NCBI GenBank assembly: GCA_963529855.1
Contig: CAURZK010000003.1
Span: 248,001 to 312,000 of the forward strand
Direction of reading: 5' to 3'
DNA from: 34-65-8 sp963529855
GTDB lineage: Bacteria > Pseudomonadota > Alphaproteobacteria > Sphingomonadales > Sphingomonadaceae
Length of the DNA: 64,000 bases
The notes under the pieces were generated by a model. That model was not told the DNA's origin, ran no database searches, and saw only the letters and a list, made by a program, of their open reading frames with translations. The position numbers and the translations under genes are program-made. Numbering within the stretch: the first letter of the stretch is position 1; every line of letters starts with the position of its first letter. Of this stretch, positions 25,207 to 33,674 are shown piece after piece.

Positions 25207-26400
25207 CACCTCGGCCACGATCTTGCGGGCGGCGTCGCCCAGGTCGTTGGCGCTGACGATGGCGAGGCCGGAGTTGTCGAGGATTGCCTTGCCTTCCGCG
25301 ACATTGGTGCCTTCCAGCCGGACGACCAGGGGGACCGACAGGTTCACGTCCTTCGCTGCGGCGACAATACCGTCGGCGATCACGTCGCACTTCATGATCC
25401 CGCCGAAGATGTTGACGAGAATGCCCTCGACCGCCGGGTCCTTGAGGATGATCTTGAACGCGGCCGTGACCTTTTCACGGCTGGCGCCGCCGCCCACGTC
25501 GAGGAAGTTGGCCGGGAAGGCGCCATTCAGCTTGATGATGTCCATCGTCGCCATGGCCAGGCCCGCGCCGTTGACCATGCAGCCGATATTCCCGTCGAGC
25601 TTGATGTAGGCGAGATCATATTCGCTCGCTTCGACTTCAGCCGGGTCTTCCTCGGTCAGATCGCGCAGTTCGGCCAGATCCTTGTGGCGGAACATGGCAT
25701 TCGAATCGAACCCGACCTTGGCGTCCAGCACCAGCAGCTTGTCGCCTTCGGGCGAGGGGCTGATAGCCAGCGGGTTGATCTCGATCTGGCTGGCGTCGGT
25801 GCCGACGAAAGCCGCGTAAAGGCCGGCGAGCACCTTGGCGCACTGCTTGGCGAGGTCGCCCGACAGGCCGAGTGCGGCGGCAACGCTGCGGCCGTGGTGC
25901 GGCATCAGACCGGTCGCGGGATCGATGGTCAGGGTGTGGATCTTCTCGGGCGTGTCGTGCGCCACGGTCTCGATGTCCATGCCGCCTTCGGTCGATGCGA
26001 CGACGGCGATGCGGCTGGTGGCCCGGTCAACCAGCAGCGCGAGATAGAATTCCTTGCCGATGTCGACCCCGTCGGTGATGTACAGGCGATTGACCTGCTT
26101 GCCCGCCTCGCCGGTCTGGATGGTGACCAGCGTGTTGCCGAGCATTTCGCGCGCGTGGGCTTCGACTTCCTCGATCGACCTGGCCAGGCGCACGCCACCC
26201 TTGGCATCGGGGCCCAGTTCCTTGAACTTGCCCTTGCCGCGCCCGCCGGCGTGGATCTGCGCCTTGACCACCCACAGCGGGCCGGGAAGCTGCTTGGCGG
26301 CGGCGACCGCCTCCTCGACGCTCATCGCGGGAATGCCCTTGGGCACCGCGACGCCGAACTTCGCGAGCAGTTCCTTGGCCTGGTATTCGTGGATGTTCAT
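25192..26400 (-). CDS. sucC: succinate-CoA ligase (ADP-forming) beta subunit
   Basis: 402 residues, close to the usual length. The ATP-grasp N-terminal domain begins MNIHEYQAKELL and holds the K-A-Q-I-H-A-G-G-R-G-K motif; the C-terminal CoA-ligase domain has N-G-A-G-L-A-M-A and V-N-I-F-G-G-I. It acts in the TCA cycle with SucD. sucD is not in this window: the next gene on this strand downstream is unrelated, so the two subunits are encoded separately, unlike the usual sucCD arrangement. Confidence 0.95.
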   Translation of the reverse strand: MNIHEYQAKELLAKFGVAVPKGIPAMSVEEAVAAAKQLPGPLWVVKAQIHAGGRGKGKFKELGPDAKGGVRLARSIEEVEAHAREMLGNTLVTIQTGEAGKQVNRLYITDGVDIGKEFYLALLVDRATSRIAVVASTEGGMDIETVAHDTPEKIHTLTIDPATGLMPHHGRSVAAALGLSGDLAKQCAKVLAGLYAAFVGTDASQIEINPLAISPSPEGDKLLVLDAKVGFDSNAMFRHKDLAELRDLTEEDPAEVEASEYDLAYIKLDGNIGCMVNGAGLAMATMDIIKLNGAFPANFLDVGGGASREKVTAAFKIILKDPAVEGILVNIFGGIMKCDVIADGIVAAAKDVNLSVPLVVRLEGTNVAEGKAILDNSGLAIVSANDLGDAARKIVAEVKKAA

Positions 26401-26503
26401 CGGGGAAATTCCGCTTCTGGCTGGAAAGATGGGATTGCGGCGCGGCCTAAGCATGGATTGCCGCGCTTGAAAAGTGCGGCTTTGGCAAGCATGCCGTGAA
26501 GGT

Positions 26504-27283
26504 ATGATAGATCGCCTTCGCCTTGCCCAGATCGTGGCCGAAGCAGGCCGCATGGCGCACGATGCCTGGCCGGGGGCGGGGCATGCGCTCGAATCGTGGG
26601 AAAAGAGCCCGGGCAACCCGGTGTGCGCGGCCGATCTTGCGGTCGATGCGTTTCTGCGGCGCGAGCTTGGCCGGTTGCTGCCTGCCGCCGGATGGCTGTC
26701 GGAAGAGACGGTCGATGACCCCGTTCGGCTCGACAGCGGGCTGATTTGGCTGGTCGATCCGATCGATGGCACTCGCGATTTCATTCGCGGACGCGCCGGC
26801 TGGGCAGTCTCGGTTGCACTGATCAGTGCGGGGCGCCCGCTGATCGGGATGCTGGAAGCCCCGGCACGCGGCGAAAGCTGGATCGGGGTTGCCGGGCAGG
26901 GGGCGTGGCTCAATGACCAGCCGCTGGCCGCATCGCGGCGCGACCGGTTCGAAGGCGCACGGGTGCCCACCGATTCGCTCGCCAAGGTGGACCGGATGCT
27001 GGTCCCGGTCGAAAAGCCGAATTCCATCGCCCTTCGCGTGGCCATGGTAGCCGACGACCGCGCCGATCTGGTCGCGACGCTGCGCTGGGGTTACGAATGG
27101 GACATTGCCGCAGCCGCGCTGATCGCGCGCGAGGCGGGTGCTGCCGTGACCGACGCCTTCGGCGCGCCGCTGGGCTATAACAAGCGCGATCCGCGTGCGT
27201 TCGGGCTGCTTGTCAGTGCACCGGCCATTCACGCCGATGCAGTCGCGCATCTGGCCGACCGGGCGATCATGCTGGCGCAATGA
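26504..27283 (+). CDS. inositol monophosphatase-family phosphatase, CysQ-like
   Basis: 259 residues from the ATG at 26504 with GAAGG just upstream; a start at 26474 is possible. Metal-dependent phosphatase motifs are present: S-E-E-T in the first metal site, WLVDPIDGTRDF in the second, and W-E-W-D-I-A-A-type residues (here E-W-D-I-A-A-A) in the third. Likely substrates are 3'-phosphoadenosine 5'-phosphate or an inositol/sugar phosphate. It is divergent from sucC and ends at a shared bidirectional terminator. Confidence 0.82.
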   Translation: MIDRLRLAQIVAEAGRMAHDAWPGAGHALESWEKSPGNPVCAADLAVDAFLRRELGRLLPAAGWLSEETVDDPVRLDSGLIWLVDPIDGTRDFIRGRAGWAVSVALISAGRPLIGMLEAPARGESWIGVAGQGAWLNDQPLAASRRDRFEGARVPTDSLAKVDRMLVPVEKPNSIALRVAMVADDRADLVATLRWGYEWDIAAAALIAREAGAAVTDAFGAPLGYNKRDPRAFGLLVSAPAIHADAVAHLADRAIMLAQ

Positions 27284-27287
27284 AACG

Positions 27288-27320
27288 AAAAAAGGGGCCG
27301 GCGGCGCCGACCCCTTTCGT
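27288..27320. terminator. bidirectional terminator between the CysQ-like and OmpA-like genes
   Basis: AAAGGGG and CCCCTTT with an inner CGGC/GCCG stem, flanked by an A-run on the left and TTT on the right, placed between two convergent stops. Confidence 0.75.
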
Positions 27321-27337
27321 ACCGATAACCGGCGCGC

Positions 27338-28021
27338 TTACTGGTTGCGCGCAGCGTCGATTTCCGCCTGGGTCAGCGGAATGATCTTGATTTCGACGCG
27401 GCGATTCAACGGTTCGTTGACGTTGTCGCCGGTCGGAACCTTGAGCGAAGTCTCGCCGAAGCCCATCCAGCGCACGCGTGCGGAATTCACGCCCCGGGTG
27501 GAGAGGTAATTCGCAACCGCCTGCGCGCGGCGTTCCGACAGCGTCTGGTTCGATGCAGCCGAACCGACAGTGTCGGTATGGCCGTACACGTCGACCAGGC
27601 TGTTCGGATACTGGACGAGGCTTGCGGCCACATCGTCGAGCACCGCGCGGAAGCCGGGCGAAATCGTCGCACTGCCGGTGGCGAAAGTCACGCCGTCGGG
27701 CAGGTTGACCAGAATGCCGTCGCCGACCTGATCGACATCGACACCGGTGCCGGCGGTCTGCTCGCGCAGTTCGCGGATCTGCTGGTCCATCCGGTAACCG
27801 ACGACGCCGCCGACGGCACCGCCGCCCACTGCGCCGATGATGCGGCCGGTCTTGCCGCCGATCAGGCCGCCCAGCAGCGCGCCGGCAGCTGCGCCGCCGA
27901 TGCCGCCGATTGCGGTGCGCGAGACCTTGCGTTCACCGGTGTTCGGATCGGTAACGCAGCCCGAAACCGTGACGAGCGAGATGGCCGCGAGGCCGGAAAT
28001 GAGAAAACGCGACGTGTTCAT
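27338..28021 (-). CDS. OmpA-family lipoprotein with glycine-zipper region
   Basis: 227 residues. The signal ends in lipobox VSGC at 19-22. A glycine-zipper segment (about 38-75) with repeated G-G-A/G-G-L patterns comes next, then a linker and an OmpA-type peptidoglycan-binding domain (about 105-220) with Y-G-H-T-D-T-V-G and the L-S-E-R-R-A-Q-A-V motif. It is likely an outer-membrane lipoprotein tethering to peptidoglycan. An EcfG-type promoter 78 bases upstream suggests induction in the general stress response. Confidence 0.88.
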   Translation of the reverse strand: MNTSRFLISGLAAISLVTVSGCVTDPNTGERKVSRTAIGGIGGAAAGALLGGLIGGKTGRIIGAVGGGAVGGVVGYRMDQQIRELREQTAGTGVDVDQVGDGILVNLPDGVTFATGSATISPGFRAVLDDVAASLVQYPNSLVDVYGHTDTVGSAASNQTLSERRAQAVANYLSTRGVNSARVRWMGFGETSLKVPTGDNVNEPLNRRVEIKIIPLTQAEIDAARNQ

Positions 28022-28098
28022 GGGTCAGTCCCCTTTTTGGCTTGTTATCCGCGGCGCGTGCCGCGACGGGCGCTCCCAACCCGCGCCTCGAACCCGAC

Positions 28099-28123
28099 AA
28101 CGCTGATCCGCGATGGCTGTTCC
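28099..28123 (-). promoter_or_regulatory. EcfG-type promoter upstream of the OmpA-like lipoprotein gene
   Basis: On the minus strand GGAAC (28123-28119) and CGTT (28102-28099) are separated by exactly 16 bases. A leader of about 70 bases to the ATG at 28021 is implied. Confidence 0.7.
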
Positions 28124-28180
28124 TGCGCGGTTGCCACGTGATGGCTAGCGCTTGCGGGGATTTATGCTAGCGGTCGGGGC

Positions 28181-29473
28181 GTGACACCCTTTCCCTGGAC
28201 CGACCTCCTCGTCATCGCCGGCTTGATCCTGCTCAATGGCATCTTCGCGATGTCGGAGCTGGCGATCGTTTCCGCCAAGCCCGCGCACCTGCAGGGCAAG
28301 GCCGATCGCGGCAGCCGCGGGGCGGCAACGGCGCTGGCGCTGGCCGCCGATCCGGGCAAGTTCCTGTCGACTGTTCAGATCGGCATTACCCTGGTCGGTA
28401 TCGTCGCCGGTGCCTATTCGGGATCGAGCCTTGGCGGCCCTGTGGGCGAGAGGCTGGCGGCGCTGGGCGTGCCTGAACGCTACACCGAAGAAGCCGGTTT
28501 CGCGCTGGTCATCGCGCTGACCACATATTTCAGCCTGATCGTGGGCGAACTGGTGCCCAAGCAGGTCGCGCTGCGGGCGGCCGTACCAATCGCCTCGATA
28601 ATGGCGATCCCGATGGCTTTCATCGCGCGCGCCGCCGCGCCGCTGGTGTGGTTGCTCGACAATTCCTCGCGGCTGGTGCTGCGCCTGCTGGGGGTCAAGC
28701 CCGAAGGCGGCGACCACGTCACTGCCGAGGAACTGCACATGATCTTTGCCGAGGCGACCAAGTCCGGCGTCATCGAAGCGGAACAGCGCCAGATCCTGAC
28801 CGGCGTGGTCCGCCTGGCCGATCGGCCGGTGCGCGAATTGATGACCCCGCGGATCGAACTCGACTGGATCGATCTCAACGCCGACGATGCGGCCATTCGG
28901 CAGCGGATCGAGGACAGCCCGCATTCGCTGCTGCCGGTTGCCGACGGATCGACCGACCGGGTGGTGGGCGTGGTCAAGGTGCGCGAGGTCCTGGCACGGA
29001 TGGTTCTGGGCGAACCGGTGGTGCTTGCCGACCTGATGCGCAAGGCGGCGGTCATGCCCGACCAGCTCGACGCGATGGACGCGCTGCGGGTGCTGCAGCA
29101 GTCGGAAGTGGCCATGGCCATGGTCCACGACGAATACGGGCACCTTGACGGCATCGTGACCCCCGTCGACCTGCTGACGGCCATCGTGGGCACTTTTGCC
29201 AGCGATCAGGACCCGGGCGACATGCCCGAAGTGGTCGAGCGTGACGACGGCAGTCTGCTGGTCTCGGGCGCGATGAACGCCGATGCGCTCGCGGACAGGC
29301 TGCGCATCGAATACGGCGAAGACCGCGAATTCGCGACCGCGGCAGGCTATGTCCTCGCCGTGCTCAAGCGCCTTCCGGAAGAAGGCGAGAGCTTCGTCGA
29401 TCAGGGCTGGCGCTTCGAAGTCGTCGACATGGACGGTCGCAAGATCGATAAATTGCTGGTGAGCCGGGAATAG
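28181..29473 (+). CDS. CNNM/CBS-domain membrane protein (TlyC/hemolysin-C family)
   Basis: 430 residues; GTG start. An N-terminal DUF21 transmembrane domain (about 1-185) has four helices and the N-G-I-F-A-M-S-E-L-A pattern. A pair of CBS domains (about 205-330) follows, then a C-terminal CorC_HlyC domain with a D-G-S-L-L-V-S-G-type strand. Relatives are Mg2+/Co2+ efflux accessories or transporters; the hemolysin name is historical. It stands between the OmpA-like gene and a large intergenic inverted repeat. Confidence 0.88.
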   Translation: MTPFPWTDLLVIAGLILLNGIFAMSELAIVSAKPAHLQGKADRGSRGAATALALAADPGKFLSTVQIGITLVGIVAGAYSGSSLGGPVGERLAALGVPERYTEEAGFALVIALTTYFSLIVGELVPKQVALRAAVPIASIMAIPMAFIARAAAPLVWLLDNSSRLVLRLLGVKPEGGDHVTAEELHMIFAEATKSGVIEAEQRQILTGVVRLADRPVRELMTPRIELDWIDLNADDAAIRQRIEDSPHSLLPVADGSTDRVVGVVKVREVLARMVLGEPVVLADLMRKAAVMPDQLDAMDALRVLQQSEVAMAMVHDEYGHLDGIVTPVDLLTAIVGTFASDQDPGDMPEVVERDDGSLLVSGAMNADALADRLRIEYGEDREFATAAGYVLAVLKRLPEEGESFVDQGWRFEVVDMDGRKIDKLLVSRE

Positions 29474-29495
29474 GGGTTTTGGTCTTGCGCGCTCC

Positions 29496-29698
29496 CATCC
29501 GGGCGCGCGCCCTCGGCGCTACTCCCTGCGCTTCGGTATGGGGCGCCTGCGGGCCGCAGATCGCAGCCCGGGCCAGTCCCGTCCAATCGCATTGAGAGCA
29601 GATCCGTTCGGCGACCAGCCGATCGCAAGCGCGACCGCGCGCCCGCAGGCGCTCCGTAACGCAGCGAAGGAAACGCGCCGAGGATGTGGGCGCGGATG
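29496..29698. repeat. intergenic imperfect inverted repeat (about 200 bp)
   Basis: The left arm (29496-29554) and the right arm (29641-29698, inverted) share most of their positions, including identical CATCCG, CCTCGGCGC and GCGCCTGCGGGC blocks. The spacer is 86 bases. The whole element lies between a plus-strand stop and a minus-strand stop. Short ORFs through it are not convincing genes. It looks like a repetitive extragenic element or a structured RNA. Confidence 0.65.
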
Positions 29699-29705
29699 CG
29701 CCCAC
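29686..29705. terminator. hairpin at the edge of the inverted repeat, possible terminator
   Basis: GTGGGCGC-GGAT-GCGCCCAC, an 8-bp perfect stem. It lies 10 bases after the DUF3035 stop on the minus strand, but has no T-run in that direction, so termination is uncertain. Confidence 0.4.
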
Positions 29706-29714
29706 GCATAAAAA

Positions 29715-30128
29715 TCAGCCCGGGATAACTGCTTGCGCGAACTGGCCGTCGCCCTGCGGGGCAGCGATGATGTCGCGGGTCAGCGAGCCCTTCGCCACGG
29801 TGTTGGTCGCCGGATCGCCGACCTTCGTGCGGATGCCCGGTTCGGCGCTGCCGGCCCGGTCCAGCGCGCTGGTTTCAACGGCGCTGCGCGGGGCGGGGCC
29901 GCCGAACAGGGCCTGCAGCGTCTGTTCGGCTGCAGTGCCTTCGGCCGGGCGCGGCGTGCCGGGCGCGGGCGGGGTCAGGTTGAAATCGGGCGGAATGACC
30001 AGCGGCGCCTGGCGCTGCACGGCGAATTCGTCGGGCCGCTCGCGGCCCAGGATGCCGCCGCCGCTGCCGCAGGCCGCCAGCATCGCGCTGCCGCCCGCCA
30101 GGAGGATAAGGGTCGCCTTGGTCTTCAT
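29715..30128 (-). CDS. DUF3035-family lipoprotein
   Basis: 137 residues from the ATG at 30128. The signal ends in lipobox L-A-A-C at about 17-20, then a Gly/Ser stretch and a proline-rich, probably unstructured chain with R-P-D-E-F-A-V and P-L-V-I-P-P-D-F-N-L, which is the DUF3035 signature seen downstream of lspA in alphaproteobacteria. Function is unknown; envelope location is inferred. The start is one base from the end of lspA, so this is the last gene of the long minus-strand run. Confidence 0.8.
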   Translation of the reverse strand: MKTKATLILLAGGSAMLAACGSGGGILGRERPDEFAVQRQAPLVIPPDFNLTPPAPGTPRPAEGTAAEQTLQALFGGPAPRSAVETSALDRAGSAEPGIRTKVGDPATNTVAKGSLTRDIIAAPQGDGQFAQAVIPG

Positions 30129-30129
30129 G

Positions 30130-30660
30130 TCAGCTCTCCACGGCATTTGCAGCCGGTTCGTTCGAATGTGTTGCGGGTTTTTCGCGCACGAGGAAGGATC
30201 GCACAAGGATAATCACCACCCCGATGGTGATCGCGGCATCGGCCACGTTGAAGATCATGAACGGGCGGAAGTCGCCAATATGCAGGTCGGCAAAATCGAC
30301 CACGTAGCCAAGCTCGTACCGATCCTTGATATTGCCGAGCGCCCCGCCAAGGATCAGCGACAGGCCGAGGATTTCGCCCAGCAGCCGTTCGCGCAGCATC
30401 CACACGGTCACGATCAGCGCAATTCCGCCCGTCACCGCGACCAGAATCCAGCGCATTTCCATCGATGTCGCCTGGAACATGCCGAGCGAGATGCCGTAAT
30501 TGTGCACGAGGGTGAAATCGAAGAACGGCAGCAGCTCGCGCGTTTCGTGCAGCTGCATGCCGAGCGTATCGACGACGTAGCCCTTGAGCCACTGATCGAC
30601 GAGGTAGATCGCCAGCGCCAATGCCAGCCCGATGCTGCGATTACGCCATACCTGGCTCAT
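30130..30660 (-). CDS. lspA: lipoprotein signal peptidase
   Basis: 176 residues, four membrane helices. The catalytic aspartates appear in the G-N-I-x-D-R block and in F-N-V-A-D-A-A, as in all LspA enzymes, which cleave the signal peptide of diacylated prolipoproteins. Its start overlaps the ileS stop (ATGA), the classic ileS-lspA coupling. A longer in-frame start at 30699 would lie inside ileS and is not needed. Confidence 0.94.
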   Translation of the reverse strand: MSQVWRNRSIGLALALAIYLVDQWLKGYVVDTLGMQLHETRELLPFFDFTLVHNYGISLGMFQATSMEMRWILVAVTGGIALIVTVWMLRERLLGEILGLSLILGGALGNIKDRYELGYVVDFADLHIGDFRPFMIFNVADAAITIGVVIILVRSFLVREKPATHSNEPAANAVES

Positions 30661-33614
30661 GCCATTTCCCCCTCGACCACGCTTTCGCACCGCCCGCACA
30701 GCGCGCCATCCTCAGGCACTTCGGGCAGCAGGCGCCAGCAGCGGCCGCATTTGTCGTTGGCGGAAGGGGTGACGGTCACGCCCTCGCCCTGCCCGCGCGC
30801 CACTGTCGCGGTGATGAACAGTTCGGCGAGGTCGGCATCGGTGAAGCCTTCCGGCACTGCGCCTGCGGGGACCGTCACTTCGGCTTCCAGGCTGGAGCGG
30901 ATCGTCTTGTCGCGCCGCAGCGGCTCGATCGCTTCGGTCACCGTTTCGCGCAATGTCCGCAAGCCGGCAAACCGCGCCGCCAGCGCATCGTCGCGCCATT
31001 CGGATGGCAGGTCATGCATTTCGAGCAAGTGGACGCTGCCGCGCCCCTCGTTTTCATTGGCCGGGAAGCGGGTGCTCCAGACTTCCTCGGCGGTGAAGAC
31101 CAGCACCGGCGCGGCGTAGCGGATCAGCGCCTGGAAGACCACGTCGAGGACGGTGCGATACGCGCGCCGCTCGATGCCCGCCGGGTCGTCGCAATAGAGC
31201 CGGTCCTTGCGCACGTCGAAGAAGAACGCCGACAGGTCCTCGTTCGCGAAATCGACCAGCGCGCGGGTGTATTCGTTGAAATCGTAGGTCTCGATCGCCG
31301 CGCGGATCGCGGCGTCCAGATGCACCAGCCGGTCGAGCATGTACCGCTCGAGCTCTGGCATCTGCGCATAGTCGACCGCCTCGCGCTCGTGGTCGAAGCC
31401 TTCCAGCGCGCCGAGGAGGTAGCGGAAGGTGTTGCGCAGCTTGCGGTACTGGTCGCCGACCCCCTTGAGGATTTCGTCGCCGATGCGGTGGTCTTCGGTG
31501 AAATCGACCGACAGCGCCCACAGGCGGATGATGTCGGCGCCGTAGGTTTCCATCACCTTGATCGGGTCGACCGTGTTGCCGAGCGACTTCGACATCTTGC
31601 GCCCGTCGCTCGCCATGGTGAAGCCGTGGGTCAGCACCGTGTCGTAAGGCGCGCGGCCGCGTGTGGCGCAGCTTTCCAGCAGCGAGGACTGGAACCAGCC
31701 GCGATGCTGGTCGCTGCCTTCGAGGTAGAGGTCGGCGGGCCATTGCAGGTCCGGCCAGCGCCCCGATTCCAGCGTGAAGACGTGGGTGCAGCCCGAATCG
31801 AACCAGACGTCCAGAATGTCGGTGACCATCTCGAACTGGTCGGGATCGTAGTCGGGTCCGAGGAATTCGGCCTTGCGCGCCTCGTCCCAGGCATCGACCC
31901 CTTCTTCGCGCACCGCGGCAACAATACGCGCGTTGACGCCCGCGTCTTGCAGGTAGTCGCCGGTGCCTTTTTTCACGAACAGCGTGATCGGCACGCCCCA
32001 GGCGCGCTGGCGGCTCAATACCCAGTCGGGGCGGCCCGCGACCATGCTGCCGATGCGGTTACGGCCCTTTTCGGGATAGAACTTCACCCGCTCGATTTCG
32101 GCAAGCGCGGTTTCGCGCAAGGTGGAATGGTCCGGCGCGACGAACGGGGCGATCGCGCCGCCGATCGCGTCGGGCACCGCGACGGGGAAATCGCCAGTCG
32201 CCAGCGGCTTGTCCATTGGTACGAACCACTGCGGGGTGCAGCGGAAGATCACCTTCGCCTTGCTGCGCCACGAATGAGGGTAACTGTGCTTGTAATCCGC
32301 GCTCGCGGCGAGCAGCGCGCCCGCTTCGCGCAGGTCCGAACAGATCGGGCCGTCGGGCGCGTTGAAGCCCGGGTTGATCACGCTGCGGCGGCGCTCGTCA
32401 TCCCCGCCAAGCCAGGCCCAGTCGTCGCGATAGCGCCCGTCGTCCATCACCGCGAACTGCGGCGTGATGCCGTTCGCCATGCACAGCTCGAAATCGTCCT
32501 CGCCATGATCGGGCGCCATGTGGACAAGGCCGGTGCCGCTGTCGGTGGTGACGAAATCGCCCGGCAGGAACGGCCGCAGCGCGGCGTAGAACCCGCCGAG
32601 ATGATGCATCGGGTGGCGGGCGATGGTGCCGGCGAGTTCGGAGCCAATGTAGGTTTTGTTCTCGCCAACCGTGACCAGGCTGAAACCCAACCGCTTTTCA
32701 AACTCTGCGACGAGTTCCTTTGCGACCAGCACCTTTTTAAAAGGATTCGTTTCGCTTAGTCGTCGAGCGGCGGTGATATCTTCCGCTGGACCGTTCATTA
32801 CCTGACCGAGCACATACTCAACCTCCGGCCCATAAGCGATCGCCTGGTTCACCGGGATCGTCCACGGCGTCGTCGTCCAGATTACCGCGTAGGCGCCCTT
32901 GAGCTCCTCGATCGGCGATTCGACGATCTCGAACGCCACGTCGATCTGCGTGGAAACGATGTCCTCGTACTCGACTTCCGCTTCGGCCAGCGCAGTTTCC
33001 TCGACCGGGCTCCACATGACCGGCTTCGAACCGCGATAGAGGTTCCCGGCTTCGGCGAACTTGAGCAGTTCGCCCACGATGGTCGCCTCGGCGGCGAAGT
33101 CCATCGTCAGGTAGGGATTGTCCCAGTCTCCCATCACGCCGAGGCGCTTCAGCTGCTCGCGCTGCACATTGACCCAATTCTGGGCATAGGCGCGGCACTC
33201 GGCACGGAATTCGCGCGGCGGCACGTCGTTCTTGTTGAGCTTCTTCTTGCGGTACTGCTCCTCGACCTTCCATTCGATCGGCAGGCCGTGGCAGTCCCAC
33301 CCGGGCACGTAGGGCGCATCCTTGCCGAGCAGGTTCTGCGTGCGGCAGACCATGTCCTTCAGCACGTGGTTCAGCGCGTGGCCGATGTGCATGTCGCCAT
33401 TGGCGTAGGGCGGGCCGTCGTGGAGGATGAACTTGTCGCGCCCCGCGCGCGCATCGCGCATCTTGCGGTAAAGCCCCTGCGCTTCCCACTGAGCCAGAAT
33501 GCCCGGTTCCTTCTGTGGCAGGCCGGCCTTCATCGGGAAGGCGGTTTGCGGCAAGAACACGGTGTCGCGGTAATCGCGCTTGGCGTCGTGCGGGGGGGTC
33601 TGGGCGTCGTTCAT
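30657..33614 (-). CDS. ileS: isoleucyl-tRNA synthetase
   Basis: 985 residues, bacterial type. HIGH motif at residues 76-79, KMSKS near residue 675, large CP1 editing insertion between them, and a C-terminal zinc-binding C-G-R-C pair (C-G-R-C-W and C-G-R-C-E-S near residues 955-978). It charges tRNA-Ile and edits Val-tRNA-Ile. It lies 60 bases after ribF and overlaps lspA by four bases. Confidence 0.97.
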   Translation of the reverse strand: MNDAQTPPHDAKRDYRDTVFLPQTAFPMKAGLPQKEPGILAQWEAQGLYRKMRDARAGRDKFILHDGPPYANGDMHIGHALNHVLKDMVCRTQNLLGKDAPYVPGWDCHGLPIEWKVEEQYRKKKLNKNDVPPREFRAECRAYAQNWVNVQREQLKRLGVMGDWDNPYLTMDFAAEATIVGELLKFAEAGNLYRGSKPVMWSPVEETALAEAEVEYEDIVSTQIDVAFEIVESPIEELKGAYAVIWTTTPWTIPVNQAIAYGPEVEYVLGQVMNGPAEDITAARRLSETNPFKKVLVAKELVAEFEKRLGFSLVTVGENKTYIGSELAGTIARHPMHHLGGFYAALRPFLPGDFVTTDSGTGLVHMAPDHGEDDFELCMANGITPQFAVMDDGRYRDDWAWLGGDDERRRSVINPGFNAPDGPICSDLREAGALLAASADYKHSYPHSWRSKAKVIFRCTPQWFVPMDKPLATGDFPVAVPDAIGGAIAPFVAPDHSTLRETALAEIERVKFYPEKGRNRIGSMVAGRPDWVLSRQRAWGVPITLFVKKGTGDYLQDAGVNARIVAAVREEGVDAWDEARKAEFLGPDYDPDQFEMVTDILDVWFDSGCTHVFTLESGRWPDLQWPADLYLEGSDQHRGWFQSSLLESCATRGRAPYDTVLTHGFTMASDGRKMSKSLGNTVDPIKVMETYGADIIRLWALSVDFTEDHRIGDEILKGVGDQYRKLRNTFRYLLGALEGFDHEREAVDYAQMPELERYMLDRLVHLDAAIRAAIETYDFNEYTRALVDFANEDLSAFFFDVRKDRLYCDDPAGIERRAYRTVLDVVFQALIRYAAPVLVFTAEEVWSTRFPANENEGRGSVHLLEMHDLPSEWRDDALAARFAGLRTLRETVTEAIEPLRRDKTIRSSLEAEVTVPAGAVPEGFTDADLAELFITATVARGQGEGVTVTPSANDKCGRCWRLLPEVPEDGALCGRCESVVEGEMA

Positions 33615-33674
33615 GGAACCAGCGCCGCTAGAGGAATCCGGTGCTGTAGGAAAGTGGATTAGGGTTTCGGCGGC

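Noticed and set aside
29364..29709. minus-strand frames of 113 and 102 codons over the inverted repeat
   Set aside because: They run through the repeat arms and into the DUF21/CBS gene; repetitive elements often give such spurious frames.
30621..32759. 712-codon open frame opposite ileS
   Set aside because: ileS shows HIGH, KMSKS and zinc motifs; the antisense frame has no domain and an artefactual composition.
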